Below are positions 1-8,459 of a DNA stretch of 49,340 nt, piece after piece; position 1 is the stretch's first letter; each line of letters opens with the position of its first letter. The notes beneath the pieces were generated by a model. The model made no database searches, was not told the DNA's origin, and was given only the letters and a program-made list of their open reading frames with translations. Made by a program: the position numbers and the translations under genes. Source of the stretch: an uncultured Clostridium sp. (GTDB lineage: Bacteria > Bacillota > Clostridia > Lachnospirales > Lachnospiraceae); NCBI GenBank assembly GCA_947644195.1, contig CANRZB010000027.1:1-49340 (forward strand), given 5' to 3'.

Positions 1-581
1 CAGCCTCCTCCTGGAATTGGGAGACGGAATTAAGTTTCCCGAGTGGCGTAGAAATGACGTTGCCAGCCGGGTATCTGGATACAGGTTATTTTGCATTGTT
101 TGGAAATGATGATGTGATTACAAAAGTTGAGTTTTATGATTCAGGGGCTAATGAGGGACAAGGCAGCGGTGCTGTTCAACAGCCAAATGGGTCGGGAGAT
201 AATGCAAATAAAGGATATATTGATGATCAGGGTGGGAAGCAGACACAGGCAAAGGATACCAATGCAAGCGGTTCTTCAAAATCTAAAAAGAAGAAAGTAA
301 AAAAGCCGGGTAAAGTAACTGGTTTGGAATTGACCTGGGAGAGAAAGAAGCTATGGGCAAATTGGAATGGAAAATCAAACAATTCGGGTTATCAGGTTCA
401 GTGTGCCCAAAATCGAAAATTCACCAAAAAGAAAAAGAACAAAAAAAGCAGTGTCAGTTTATGTAATTTTAGAGGATTACAGAGAGGAAAGACTTATTAT
501 GTCCGTGTCCGTGCTTATAAAAAAGCATCGGGCAAGAAAGTGTATGGCAAGTGGAGTACAGTCAAAAAAATTAAGATTTAA
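1..581 (+). CDS. C-terminal part of an exported FN3-tailed protein (5' truncated by window edge)
   Basis: The reading frame is open from base 3 to the stop at 579-581, so the gene begins before the window; the ATG at 54 is internal. What remains is about 190 residues: a short globular piece ending near VEFYDSG, a Gly/Asn/Gln/Ser-rich linker, a lysine-rich stretch (KSKKKKVKKPGKV), and a C-terminal fibronectin type III-like domain with the usual beta-strand pattern (WNGKSNNSGYQVQ, then GKTYYVRVRAYKK). This tail is typical of large secreted proteins in Lachnospiraceae, where it probably contacts the cell surface or polysaccharide. The function of the missing N-terminal part cannot be told from here. 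Confidence 0.75.
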   Translation, partial: ASSWNWETELSFPSGVEMTLPAGYLDTGYFALFGNDDVITKVEFYDSGANEGQGSGAVQQPNGSGDNANKGYIDDQGGKQTQAKDTNASGSSKSKKKKVKKPGKVTGLELTWERKKLWANWNGKSNNSGYQVQCAQNRKFTKKKKNKKSSVSLCNFRGLQRGKTYYVRVRAYKKASGKKVYGKWSTVKKIKI

Positions 582-689
582 TGAGAGACTGTTGAAGTGT
601 GTGTTATGTAATACGATACAAAATCAAAGGATATAATTGTCAAAAGAGGATTTTTATACTATAATTATCTGGAAGATCTAGTCAAAATG

Positions 690-808
690 GAACCAGTTGT
701 TCGTTTGCAGCTGCCAGAGATGTAACGGCTATAGTGAATGAAAGAGCAAAAGAAACGGAAAAACTTTATGGTATATGGAGCAAAGGAAAGAGGGTAAGGA
801 TAAAATAA
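690..808 (+). pseudogene. Relic of another FN3-type tail
   Basis: A frame ending at the TAA at 806-808 reads EKLYGIWSKGKRVRIK. This closely resembles the last residues of the upstream gene (KKVYGKWSTVKKIKI) and the usual end of lysine-rich FN3 tails. The sequence before it is frame-broken and has no start codon with a ribosome binding site. It is best read as the eroded 3' end of a former paralogous surface-protein gene, left by duplication or deletion. Confidence 0.45.
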
Positions 809-811
809 TTT

Positions 812-1333
812 ATGTATCTAATTTCAGCATATTTCGACGAGCGAACGAATCAGACAATCAACCGATATATCCGGCAGATTGCAGAGAAGACAGGAAATAC
901 CTTTATGACGGATAATCAGGTGCTGCCTCATATAACCATTTCGTCAGTGGAAGCCAGGCAGGGGGAATTGCTATTTCCCTGTCTGGAGACATTGCGGGAT
1001 GGATTGGCTGGTGGAGAAATTTCGATCGTTTCCGTAGGAATGTTTTTTCCTTATGTGATTTATTTATCTCCGGTGTTAAACGACTATTTATTGGGATTGT
1101 CACAAAAAATCTATGATGTGGTCCGAGATATTCCAGAAGTCAATGTTAGCCGGTTTTATCAGCCGTTGAAATGGTTTCCTCATATTACGATGGCAAAGAC
1201 ATTAACGAGAGAGCAGATGCAGATTGCATTTGCAGTAATGCAGGAAAGATTTGCACCGTTAGAGGCACATATTACAAAGCTGGGAGTTGCAAAGACAAAT
1301 CCGCATGAGGATCTATTGGTTTGGAATTTGTAA
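812..1333 (+). CDS. 2H phosphoesterase superfamily protein (2'-5' RNA ligase-like)
   Basis: This 173-aa protein has the two HxT motifs that define the 2H superfamily: H40-I-T42 in LPHITIS and H124-I-T126 in FPHITMA. Spacing and length fit the LigT / YjcG-like group of cytoplasmic 2',3'-cyclic phosphodiesterases or RNA ligases acting on RNA ends or cyclic nucleotides. The substrate cannot be told from sequence. The ATG at 812 lies just after the FN3 relic, with only a weak purine-rich stretch (aggataa) upstream. The kinase gene follows after 50 bases in the same direction, so they may share a transcript, although no functional link is known. Confidence 0.8.
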   Translation: MYLISAYFDERTNQTINRYIRQIAEKTGNTFMTDNQVLPHITISSVEARQGELLFPCLETLRDGLAGGEISIVSVGMFFPYVIYLSPVLNDYLLGLSQKIYDVVRDIPEVNVSRFYQPLKWFPHITMAKTLTREQMQIAFAVMQERFAPLEAHITKLGVAKTNPHEDLLVWNL

Positions 1334-1383
1334 AGGTACAGTAGGAGTAGTTAGTAAAGATGATGGGTTACAGGTAGGTACCA

Positions 1384-2466
1384 ATGAAAATCAGGGGATG
1401 GAATCGATGTATCGCATGCATGAGACTGCTTGAGGAAAATGGAACTTGTTCTTATTGTCATTTTCGACAGGAGGGGTATCAACCAATTCCAAGATGTCTG
1501 AAACCAGGAACAGAGCTTGCTGAACGTTATGTCCTGGGAAAAGTATTGGGGGAAGGCAGTTTTGGAATTACCTATATTGCATGGGATAACCTGTTAGATA
1601 CGGCGGTAGCGATGAAAGAATATTTTCCTGCTAGTTTGGCAAGTAGATATGTGACAGATGGAAGCGATCTTAATGTTTATCTCTATGAGAAAGTTGAAAA
1701 TAGAAATTATCAGGACAATTTGAAAAAGTATTTGGATGAAGCCAAGAGTTTATCTTATTTTTCGGAATTGGACGGAATTGTCTCTGTCAGAGACTTCTTT
1801 TATGCAAATCGTACCGCGTATATTGTAATGTCTTATGTAGATGGAGTTAGCCTAAAAGAGTACGTGGAGCAGAATGGAAAAATAGATGGAGATTTATTTC
1901 TGAAAATGTTGAATCCCATTTTGTCCTCGTTAGCAAAAGTACATGAAACCGGTGTTTTGCACCGGGATATTAGTCCGGACAATATTTTGGTTACCAAAGA
2001 GAACAAGATGGTATTAATTGATTTTGGGGCTGCCAGAAAGGAGAAAATGAGCGAAACTCAGAGCATGACCGTGGTTTTTAAGCGGGGATATTCACCGGAA
2101 GAACAGTATTGTTCTCATGGAAAACAAGGGACATGGTCTGATATTTATGCCCTCTGTGCAACCGCTTATTTTGCTTTGACTGGGACGAAACCGGACGAAG
2201 CGATTGAACGGGTCTTGGGGGACGAGGTGCAGTCCCTGGAGAAGATGTCGGATATTCAACTGTCAAATATTCAGAAAAGGGCAATTATGAAAGGGATGGC
2301 CGTCCATCCTTCCGAACGCTATCAGACGGTCGAGGAACTCTATGGGGAATTGTATTTTCGGCAGGATGAGAAAAAGCTAGGGGTACTGATACCATACAAA
2401 ACTGGTATCTTTATTGCGGCATCTTTGCTGTTGGTGCTGCTGTTAGTATTTAGTAAATCGTTTTAA
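1384..2466 (+). CDS. Membrane-anchored Hanks-type Ser/Thr protein kinase with N-terminal zinc ribbon
   Basis: A 360-aa kinase. Residues 9-25 carry two CxxC pairs (C9/C12 and C22/C25) forming a short zinc ribbon. The kinase domain follows with the glycine loop GEGSFG (56-61), the ATP lysine K78 (VAMKEYFP), the catalytic loop H193-R-D195 with N200, and D213-F-G. All catalytic residues are present, so it should be active. A C-terminal hydrophobic segment (about 337-357) ends in a short basic tail; no PASTA or other extracellular sensor follows, so the outside part is negligible. The zinc ribbon plus kinase plus single membrane segment arrangement is common in Clostridia. Substrates are unknown. 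Its stop codon overlaps that of the convergent gene by three bases. Confidence 0.9.
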   Translation: MKIRGWNRCIACMRLLEENGTCSYCHFRQEGYQPIPRCLKPGTELAERYVLGKVLGEGSFGITYIAWDNLLDTAVAMKEYFPASLASRYVTDGSDLNVYLYEKVENRNYQDNLKKYLDEAKSLSYFSELDGIVSVRDFFYANRTAYIVMSYVDGVSLKEYVEQNGKIDGDLFLKMLNPILSSLAKVHETGVLHRDISPDNILVTKENKMVLIDFGAARKEKMSETQSMTVVFKRGYSPEEQYCSHGKQGTWSDIYALCATAYFALTGTKPDEAIERVLGDEVQSLEKMSDIQLSNIQKRAIMKGMAVHPSERYQTVEELYGELYFRQDEKKLGVLIPYKTGIFIAASLLLVLLLVFSKSF

Positions 2467-3872
2467 TTTTGTGGTGATAGTTGTGTGGCTTCCAGCAATT
2501 CTGTATATGAATAAATATCTTCGTCCTGATAGCACAAGCATAACAGGACATCCAGCTCATAGTTTTCGCTGAGATTTTCCATATTGCAGGCAGCCAGGGT
2601 GGAGTTGGCAAGTTGTTTGAATTGTTCCAGTGCGGTGGATCGTTCATAACATTCCATATCGTACCCGATAGACTCTAAATATCTTCTTTGAGCAACATAC
2701 AATATCATGGGGAGTAAATCGCTGCGGCCAATTTGCAGGCAACGTCTTTTGTTTTCATTTTGGTATCGTTGAAGCCATGTCTTGGCATCCTTCACTGTTT
2801 GCAAAGTGTGTGGCTGTCGAGGATATTCTAATGCCATGTTCTGTATCCATTCCGGACAAGGAAGATTGGCGTCCATGTGTTTTAGGTAATGTAATGCATG
2901 TCCAGTCATGAGATATCTTTCTTTCTGGATCGGTATGTTTAACAGGTCGGATAGCCGTTTTTGTGTCATCGTAGTAATCATTGAAAACTCAGATCTATTT
3001 TTGTGCTTGGTTCCGAAAATCTCTGTTAAAAGCAGGGTATTGGGTTCCAGGGAAGAAAATGCAATGTTAGTCAGCTCTTTTATATTTTTTTGCAAATCGT
3101 TAGATAGGTTTCCTTTTCGGGAACGGTATGAAATGTATTTTCGGATTCTGATTTGTGGCTCGGGCGGAAGCAAAGGATGCAGCTTGCACCAGAGTGTGTA
3201 ATCTGTTTCAGCCAGAAGCATTTCCAATTCTTTTTTGGCGTCTTGTCTAACATAATTAAGGATGAGTTTCTTGTATTTTGTAAAATAGTTTAGGGAGGTT
3301 TTGCTGTAACCCTTAAAAAACACTGCTCGCTCTAACATCCATTCAATAAATTGATTTCGTTCCAAGTTTCTGTTTTGCTGAAATTCATGTAGTAGCATCT
3401 GAGTTCCCTGCGTCTGTACCGGATTCCAGGAAGCATCTATTTTATTTTCCAATTCATTAATCATATCCAGACATTCGGAAAAGCTGCAATGTTGATATAT
3501 GCCATAGGCAAGGAGGACTTCTTGATAATCATTGACCTGAAAGGCAGGTTCATGGAGACCGTAAAATAAATACTCTTGTGTTTCTTCAACAGATAATTCC
3601 ATGGCAAAACACATTTGATAGACTTGTGTTCTGTCTGGCATAGAGCGTCCGTTGATGCCGAACCAACGTTTCATCGTTGGAAGGGATGCGATTGCTTCAC
3701 GCTTGGTTCGTCTTCGAAATTCTTTGTATGCGTTGTGTCTTTGTGTGAGTTCATCATTGTTTTCCAAATCCAGATGAACCCCCATCCGGGAGATAAGAAA
3801 GTCGGAAAAGTCCCCAAATTTATCTTGTTTTTTTATGTGATTTAAGGTAACAGTTAAGGGTTGGCTGTTCAT
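2463..3872 (-). CDS. 469-aa protein of unknown function, possible HTH-like N-terminal region
   Basis: I do not recognise a named family with certainty. The protein is soluble, helix-rich and lacks a signal peptide. Residues about 60-110 (SLPTMKRWF, then RTQVYQMCFAMELSVEETQEYLF) resemble an XRE-like helix-turn-helix in which a phage-repressor-type fold is followed by a conserved GLHEPAFQVNDY motif; the rest is alpha-helical, possibly TPR-like. I recall similar proteins beside zinc-ribbon Ser/Thr kinases in Clostridia, so it may be a regulator or substrate linked to the kinase. The gene is convergent with the kinase and the two stop codons overlap at 2463-2466. The start at 3872 has an upstream purine-rich RBS (aaagagga). 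Confidence 0.7.
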   Translation of the reverse strand: MNSQPLTVTLNHIKKQDKFGDFSDFLISRMGVHLDLENNDELTQRHNAYKEFRRRTKREAIASLPTMKRWFGINGRSMPDRTQVYQMCFAMELSVEETQEYLFYGLHEPAFQVNDYQEVLLAYGIYQHCSFSECLDMINELENKIDASWNPVQTQGTQMLLHEFQQNRNLERNQFIEWMLERAVFFKGYSKTSLNYFTKYKKLILNYVRQDAKKELEMLLAETDYTLWCKLHPLLPPEPQIRIRKYISYRSRKGNLSNDLQKNIKELTNIAFSSLEPNTLLLTEIFGTKHKNRSEFSMITTMTQKRLSDLLNIPIQKERYLMTGHALHYLKHMDANLPCPEWIQNMALEYPRQPHTLQTVKDAKTWLQRYQNENKRRCLQIGRSDLLPMILYVAQRRYLESIGYDMECYERSTALEQFKQLANSTLAACNMENLSENYELDVLLCLCYQDEDIYSYTELLEATQLSPQN

Positions 3873-3975
3873 TGGTATCCTCTTTTCAGTATGCTGTAAT
3901 CAATAATTATTACACCATAGCATATAAGAACTAGAAGAGGCTTTCCGTTTTTTTTTATTCCTGTGATTAAAATGG

Positions 3976-4013
3976 TTTGACAAACTTTCTCAGGTTCAGT
4001 ATAGTGAAAGAAA
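3976..4013 (+). promoter_or_regulatory. SigA-type promoter, copy 1 of a duplicated promoter/operator
   Basis: TTGACA at 3977-3982, a 17-base spacer, TATAGT at 4000-4005. The spacer and the bases after the -10 (38 bases in all) recur with one mismatch at 7293-7330 in front of the exported protein gene. A near-dyad CTTTCTC ... GTGAAAG spans the core promoter and could be an operator. Confidence 0.8.
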
Positions 4014-4036
4014 TTTGGAAAATGGAGGAGGATATT

Positions 4037-5485
4037 ATGGGAGAGTTTGTTAAGGTTTCCTTAAATCCTGCCAGATGTGGTTTGGATTTAGGAGATGGCA
4101 GTGAGAGGGCGGAATATGTCAATCAGGATTATATTTTGACAACGTTAGGGAGACCGCATAGAAATATTGGGATTATGTATACATATTACCCGAAGGATAA
4201 GGAATGGCCGGAGAGGATCAGTGTGGCGTGTAAAGATATGGAGATTAATTTTCAGTGGGATTATCCATATGATGATTATTTTCCGTACCGAGGTGGGATT
4301 GACGGGGATACGTCAGGGCAGCCTTTTGAACAGATGAGGGATATCCGCAGACATGGTCAGGATGTGGCTTTGACATTGACTATTGACTGTTCTCTGCCAG
4401 AGGAGTATCTGCGTCAGATTGCAAAGGAGCTCAAGACATTTGGACGTATGCGTCTACGCATTAACCACGAGTGTGCCGGGGACTGGTTTACACATAACCA
4501 ACGCTTTTCTTATCAGGAAGTGGCAGATTTTTTTGTAAAGTTTGCTAAGATTGTAAAGGAGGAGGCGCCTCATATTTCGATTGTATTTTGTGGAGGATGT
4601 GTTACTGATTTGGAGAAAGAGGATGCTCCAGTACAGTTTGAAGAAGAATTCCGTAAAGCAATTGAGATGGCAGATGTCTGGTCCAATGACTGTTATTTGG
4701 CATTGCATTATCGTTGGCCGTTTGATGTCTGCGAAAAGGATAGCCAGGATAGTTTTGCCATGACACCTGTAAACCCTTTCTTTGACAGGCTGGATAAAAC
4801 TTCAAAACGAATGACCAAAATTAACCATGGAATATGCAGGCCATTTGTCATTTCTGAGTTTAATACCGATGGAGATGTGACCGGACCGATGCGCCAGGGC
4901 GAATCTATCAAGCGGTTTATTGAAAAACTAAAACAGGAGGATTCCGAATGGTTTGATGGATTTTCTATGTACCAGTTTCGGGATAGAGGAAGACTGGGTC
5001 TGGAGATAGAAGACCCTAATAATAATACCGTGGGGATGCCGCAGCCAATCTTAAAGGATTACAAGGAGATCTTGAAAGATCCATTTTTCCTGCCGGAATT
5101 AAAAGAGGGAGAGAATGTTTCCTTACCGGCCGTATTACGTTGGGGTGGTGCTGAGGATGCGGAAGGAATTGCTATTCCACTGACGTTTGACCAAACGCCG
5201 GAGTTTTGTGAGATTACGTTTGAGGAGGATCTCAATTTAATGCTGGAGATCAATGGGCGTTGGTTTTATAAGGCGCCGAAGACCAAAACGATTGATTTAA
5301 TGCCGGCATTTTTTGAAACTCCAGTGGAACCAGATACAAAATTAACGTTAAAGATTTTTGCACCGCCGGCAAGCGGTGAGAACGACCCAAGTCAAGGAGA
5401 AGACTGGGCAACGAATTATTATACAACCATGAAAAAGGCTCCGCAGCTTCGTATTCGTTATGAATCTGTAAAGGACGTAGGATAA
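4037..5485 (+). CDS. GH26-like glycoside hydrolase, no signal peptide
   Basis: This 482-aa protein has TIM-barrel features. The motif RINHECAGDWF (E145) matches the acid/base signature of GH26 mannanases and relatives (HExxGxWF), and FVISEFNTDG (E274) fits the nucleophile strand. The C-terminal part (about 340-482) looks like an accessory beta-sandwich. There is no signal peptide, so it acts in the cytoplasm or is exported by other means, unusual for a polymer-degrading enzyme; imported oligosaccharides would be a sensible substrate. I chose the ATG at 4037 because GGAGGAGG ends five bases before it; upstream in-frame codons overlap the promoter. The substrate (mannan, xylan or other) cannot be assigned. 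Confidence 0.7.
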   Translation: MGEFVKVSLNPARCGLDLGDGSERAEYVNQDYILTTLGRPHRNIGIMYTYYPKDKEWPERISVACKDMEINFQWDYPYDDYFPYRGGIDGDTSGQPFEQMRDIRRHGQDVALTLTIDCSLPEEYLRQIAKELKTFGRMRLRINHECAGDWFTHNQRFSYQEVADFFVKFAKIVKEEAPHISIVFCGGCVTDLEKEDAPVQFEEEFRKAIEMADVWSNDCYLALHYRWPFDVCEKDSQDSFAMTPVNPFFDRLDKTSKRMTKINHGICRPFVISEFNTDGDVTGPMRQGESIKRFIEKLKQEDSEWFDGFSMYQFRDRGRLGLEIEDPNNNTVGMPQPILKDYKEILKDPFFLPELKEGENVSLPAVLRWGGAEDAEGIAIPLTFDQTPEFCEITFEEDLNLMLEINGRWFYKAPKTKTIDLMPAFFETPVEPDTKLTLKIFAPPASGENDPSQGEDWATNYYTTMKKAPQLRIRYESVKDVG

Positions 5486-5633
5486 CCTGGTTTGTTTTAA
5501 TTGTTTCGGATAATAACCAGGAAAGATGATATCTATTGTTGTTCTATACTGTATTAGTGGTGCGGAGTTACATCCTGATAAGTGATAGAGCAATGTTAGG
5601 GAAATGGTGTATGATTTGGGAGGAGATATGAGG

Positions 5634-6014
5634 ATGGAGGTAATAGAGATGCAGGAACCAACGAGACAGGATAAAATTGAGGCTATTGCAGGAATTTGTC
5701 AGTATGACAGGAAATTAATTGATGCATTAAAAATTTTGGCAGTTGATTTTGAAACCGGGAAAGAAACACTGCCTTCCGAGCTTTTGGGGACGATTATTCA
5801 AGGGATCAACTGGACGGTGGAAGTACTGAATCAGGTAATGGATGTGTTAAATGAGGGGGAGGAAAAGTTAGAGAGACAGATGATTAATCAAGCGCTGACA
5901 GCATATAATGAAGCATTTACCAGTGGAGATGTTTCCAGGATTGCAGAAGCTATTAAGAATTCTTTGGTTCCTTGTTTAGAGCAAATTTGCGTGGTTGGAG
6001 AAAAGGTGTGTTAA
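5634..6014 (+). CDS. Small helical protein of unknown function (DUF8042-like?)
   Basis: A 126-aa acidic, all-helical soluble protein with no signal or membrane segment. The central stretch (SELLGTIIQGINWTVEVLNQV) and the following helices resemble the DUF8042 type, but I am not sure of this. The start at 5634 has a strong GGGAGGAG at 5618-5625 with an 8-base gap; the earlier ATGs at 5604 and 5628 are worse placed. It follows the GH26-like gene after 148 bases containing a CCTGGTT/AACCAGG dyad, so the two may be separate units. It ends just before a bidirectional terminator. Confidence 0.6.
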   Translation: MEVIEMQEPTRQDKIEAIAGICQYDRKLIDALKILAVDFETGKETLPSELLGTIIQGINWTVEVLNQVMDVLNEGEEKLERQMINQALTAYNEAFTSGDVSRIAEAIKNSLVPCLEQICVVGEKVC

Positions 6015-6025
6015 ATGGAGCCTAT

Positions 6026-6076
6026 AAAAGCCCATTGCATAAACCAGTTATTATTGGTTTTATGCAATGGGCTTTT
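6026..6076. terminator. Bidirectional rho-independent terminator
   Basis: AAAAGCCCATTGCATAAACCA at 6026-6046 pairs with its inverted copy at 6055-6076 (one bulged base) around an 8-base loop. Terminal A and T runs let it work on both strands, for the small helical gene (plus) and the Rpn gene (minus). Confidence 0.85.
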
Positions 6077-6082
6077 AGATCG

Positions 6083-7042
6083 TTATTGCTTATAAATCCG
6101 TGCAGCATATATGGGTTGTTCTTCGACGGGGATGCTTAAAGCATCCATGGCCTGTTCAAGGCTAAATTTCATGTTTTCCATAAGGCTGCGTATGCCCTTT
6201 TCTAAGCCTTTTTCCATTCCTTCTTCCATGGCTTCTTCTCGCCAAACCGCCATGGCTTCTTCTAAATTAAATTCAAAGTTTGTCATGTTAGCTACCTCCT
6301 CTGCACTTAATTTTTCCAAAAATTTCTTAAATAGACGTGATCCAGAAAATTGATTGATGTAGCGCTCAACTGCATCAATACGGATTTTACCACTTTTGAC
6401 AGTATCCTTTACAAAACCAATGAAATTATAATAACTGCCCAAGGTATTCTGGGTAGTTTGGATATCTTCTTCACAGATAACTCGGACACTAACTTCTAAT
6501 GGGGCAGTTTCAAGTCCTGCCAAATTAAAAGCCTCTGAAAGTTTAAGCTCTTTAGGAACCCATGGTATTTTTCCCGTGTATATCACATAAAACTCTGGAG
6601 CGGGAATCTTTACCAACTTTTCCCGATATAATTTTTGCTTAAAAGAGGAAATGATTTTTTCATATTCATTTGCCACATAAAATAACATGCGGAGCGGCAT
6701 ATTTTCATTGATAGTGGATTGATGTTCCGCCAGAACAATCAATTTGTCTCCTATTTGAAAGGCAACATCATTATATCTTTGGGCAAGAAAAATGTTTTCT
6801 AAAGCAATTCGTCTCACTTGATCCTGTGTGATGCCGCAGCTTTTATCCTCAGGATGTAAAGTGAGATATAAATCAAGTACACATTCTGGATCAGCATATA
6901 GGCAGCTGAATATCGTATCCTGATAATTTCGCAGGATCTGTTCTTCGGTCGTTATTATTTCTTTCTGATTTGTTTCTAATGCTCTAGGGATACTGTAACT
7001 TTGATTTAAAGTGCTTTGCGGCAGCAAATTTTCTTTGCCCAT
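6083..7042 (-). CDS. Rpn-family PD-(D/E)XK nuclease (recombination-promoting nuclease/putative transposase)
   Basis: A 319-aa protein with the hallmark LIVLAEHQSTINENMPLR block followed by LFYVANEYEKII, which identifies the Rpn/YhgA-like family. The EHQST glutamate is part of the PD-(D/E)XK active site, with the upstream acidic residues of the FQIGDKLIVL strand. The C-terminus (about 265-319) is a Glu/Lys-rich helix (EEGMEKGLEKGIRS), a region that commonly varies in these proteins. Rpn proteins promote RecA-independent recombination and some act in phage defence. It looks intact. The start at 7042 has the RBS agaggtt. Another Rpn relic lies at 8459-8620, from a different subfamily. Confidence 0.85.
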   Translation of the reverse strand: MGKENLLPQSTLNQSYSIPRALETNQKEIITTEEQILRNYQDTIFSCLYADPECVLDLYLTLHPEDKSCGITQDQVRRIALENIFLAQRYNDVAFQIGDKLIVLAEHQSTINENMPLRMLFYVANEYEKIISSFKQKLYREKLVKIPAPEFYVIYTGKIPWVPKELKLSEAFNLAGLETAPLEVSVRVICEEDIQTTQNTLGSYYNFIGFVKDTVKSGKIRIDAVERYINQFSGSRLFKKFLEKLSAEEVANMTNFEFNLEEAMAVWREEAMEEGMEKGLEKGIRSLMENMKFSLEQAMDALSIPVEEQPIYAARIYKQ

Positions 7043-7292
7043 ATTTAACCTCTTTTATATTATATAAAAATGTATTTTAAATTGCAATTAAAATTTTATC
7101 TTTTTATACCATACAATTTGATAATAAAAATTACAATAAATACTGATAAAATACCTGGATGGTTCATGTAACTATTGGATTTTGTCATGCTGAAAAGTGG
7201 TGAATTAAAAGTAGGATAGAAGAAACCAAATAAAAAAGGAATCCATATGATTTTATATATTTATTACTCGTGGAATTTGTTAGAAATTTAAG
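7043..7292. other. AT-rich intergenic region between divergent genes
   Basis: About 250 bases, strongly AT-rich near 7050-7140. It should hold the Rpn promoter on the minus strand (several TATAAT-like runs, none decisive). I see no ORF, tRNA or convincing structured RNA. Confidence 0.5.
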
Positions 7293-7330
7293 TTTGACAA
7301 ATTTTCTCAGGTTCAGTATAGTGAAAGAAA
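7293..7330 (+). promoter_or_regulatory. SigA-type promoter, copy 2 of the duplicated promoter/operator
   Basis: TTGACA at 7294-7299, 17-base spacer, TATAGT at 7317-7322. Positions 7293-7330 match 3976-4013 in 37 of 38 bases, including spacer and downstream GAAAGAAA, then the similarity fades. It drives the exported protein gene at 7410 with a leader of about 80 bases. Confidence 0.8.
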
Positions 7331-7409
7331 CTTAGGAAGTCATTTCGTGTAATATGTGTGGATTAGTGTCTTGTGTTATGTCGATGTTTTCATGAATGGA
7401 GGGATTAGT

Positions 7410-8267
7410 ATGAGGTTACGGAAATATATCATGATAGTAATGATGTTGGCTATTTTGTTTTGTGCGACAGTTGCCGTAGCACCGGAAAAGGTATTGGCGG
7501 AAGGAGAGGAACAGCCCGTATACCATGCCGCAATGGGAATACAGACGGCAACACAGATTTGGATTCAGCGCTGGGGATATTATGAAGGAAGCCAAAATGA
7601 GTATTTTGGGACGGATAATTATGGCAAATTGTATGACAGTCAAAAAAATTTTTATGAAGGAACCTTTGAAGACGTAGAAATAAAAGGAAATGGAACATAT
7701 ACGGTTTCCCTGAAAAATGCGGATTTTGCCGGGGAAACAACAATATCCCAACTTCATATTGCCACGGATATTCCGGTCGAAGATAGTCAAGATCTTCAAT
7801 ATACGGATATTAAATTAGAAGTAAATGGAACAGAAATTGTAACGTTTGATGAAGCAATTATGGAGGATGAGGACAACTATTTGCAAGGTGGAGCAGTTAT
7901 TTTGCTCTTTAACCATTGGAGAGACAAACTCATTGAAACACTGGGCAGCAAGGGCAGGAGCGAGGATTCTGCCAATGGTTGGGATTTGTTGCAGGGAGCA
8001 GGCAGTGATAATATATCCATTACATTTACCATTTCTGGTCTGCCTTATGATAATGAAAAAACTACTGAAGCTGCAGAGGAGGATAAGGGATCTGTGCTGA
8101 CGGCATCCCAGGATATATCCGGTAAATCGAAAAAATCAGAGAAAGCCAGTATAGAGGATGGATCGTTGAGTATGAAGCAGATTATTGGGGTAGTGGTGCT
8201 GTCGGTCCTGATGATTATTATTGTGATTCGGGTAATTATGATCAAGCGGAAAGACCATGTATCGTAA
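7410..8267 (+). CDS. Exported, C-terminally membrane-anchored protein of unknown function
   Basis: A 285-aa protein with a signal peptide (basic MRLRKY, hydrophobic core, cleavage near VLA-EGEE), an extracellular domain of about 190 residues rich in aromatics and acidic residues (QIWIQRWGYYEGS), a linker (about 215-245), and a C-terminal membrane segment (about 253-275) with a basic tail IKRKDHVS. The extracellular part has the alternating-strand look of a carbohydrate-binding beta-sandwich, but I cannot name the family. The ATG at 7410 is chosen for GGAGGG at 7398-7403. It shares its promoter type with the GH26-like gene, suggesting a role in the same glycan response. Confidence 0.75.
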   Translation: MRLRKYIMIVMMLAILFCATVAVAPEKVLAEGEEQPVYHAAMGIQTATQIWIQRWGYYEGSQNEYFGTDNYGKLYDSQKNFYEGTFEDVEIKGNGTYTVSLKNADFAGETTISQLHIATDIPVEDSQDLQYTDIKLEVNGTEIVTFDEAIMEDEDNYLQGGAVILLFNHWRDKLIETLGSKGRSEDSANGWDLLQGAGSDNISITFTISGLPYDNEKTTEAAEEDKGSVLTASQDISGKSKKSEKASIEDGSLSMKQIIGVVVLSVLMIIIVIRVIMIKRKDHVS

Positions 8268-8297
8268 TTCTGTTTTTGGTAGTCTGTGAGACAAGGG

Positions 8298-8459
8298 ATG
8301 TATGCTGGTTCGGTGTGGAATGTTATTTCTGTATCAATGTTTTATGCAAACAATGGAGAAATCATGGATGGTTTCTCTGGGAAAAGAGTTTCAAGTGAGT
8401 ATTATTTTAGTCCAATTGGAATTCATTATAATTATGAAATTCTCCGATTGGGAAATTAA
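8298..8459 (+). pseudogene. Short ORF of 53 codons, possible relic
   Basis: Continuous frame from ATG 8298 to TAA 8457-8459, beginning MYAGSVWNVISV. It has no good RBS and no recognisable domain. The next relic's ATG overlaps its stop (TAATG). The aromatic-rich composition (SSEYYFSPIGIHYNYE) resembles part of a secreted protein, but it is too short to assign. I list it as a likely gene remnant. Confidence 0.25.

Noticed and set aside
367-636. An 89-codon ORF overlapping the FN3 tail gene
   Set aside because: It is out of frame with the FN3 domain and no RBS precedes it.
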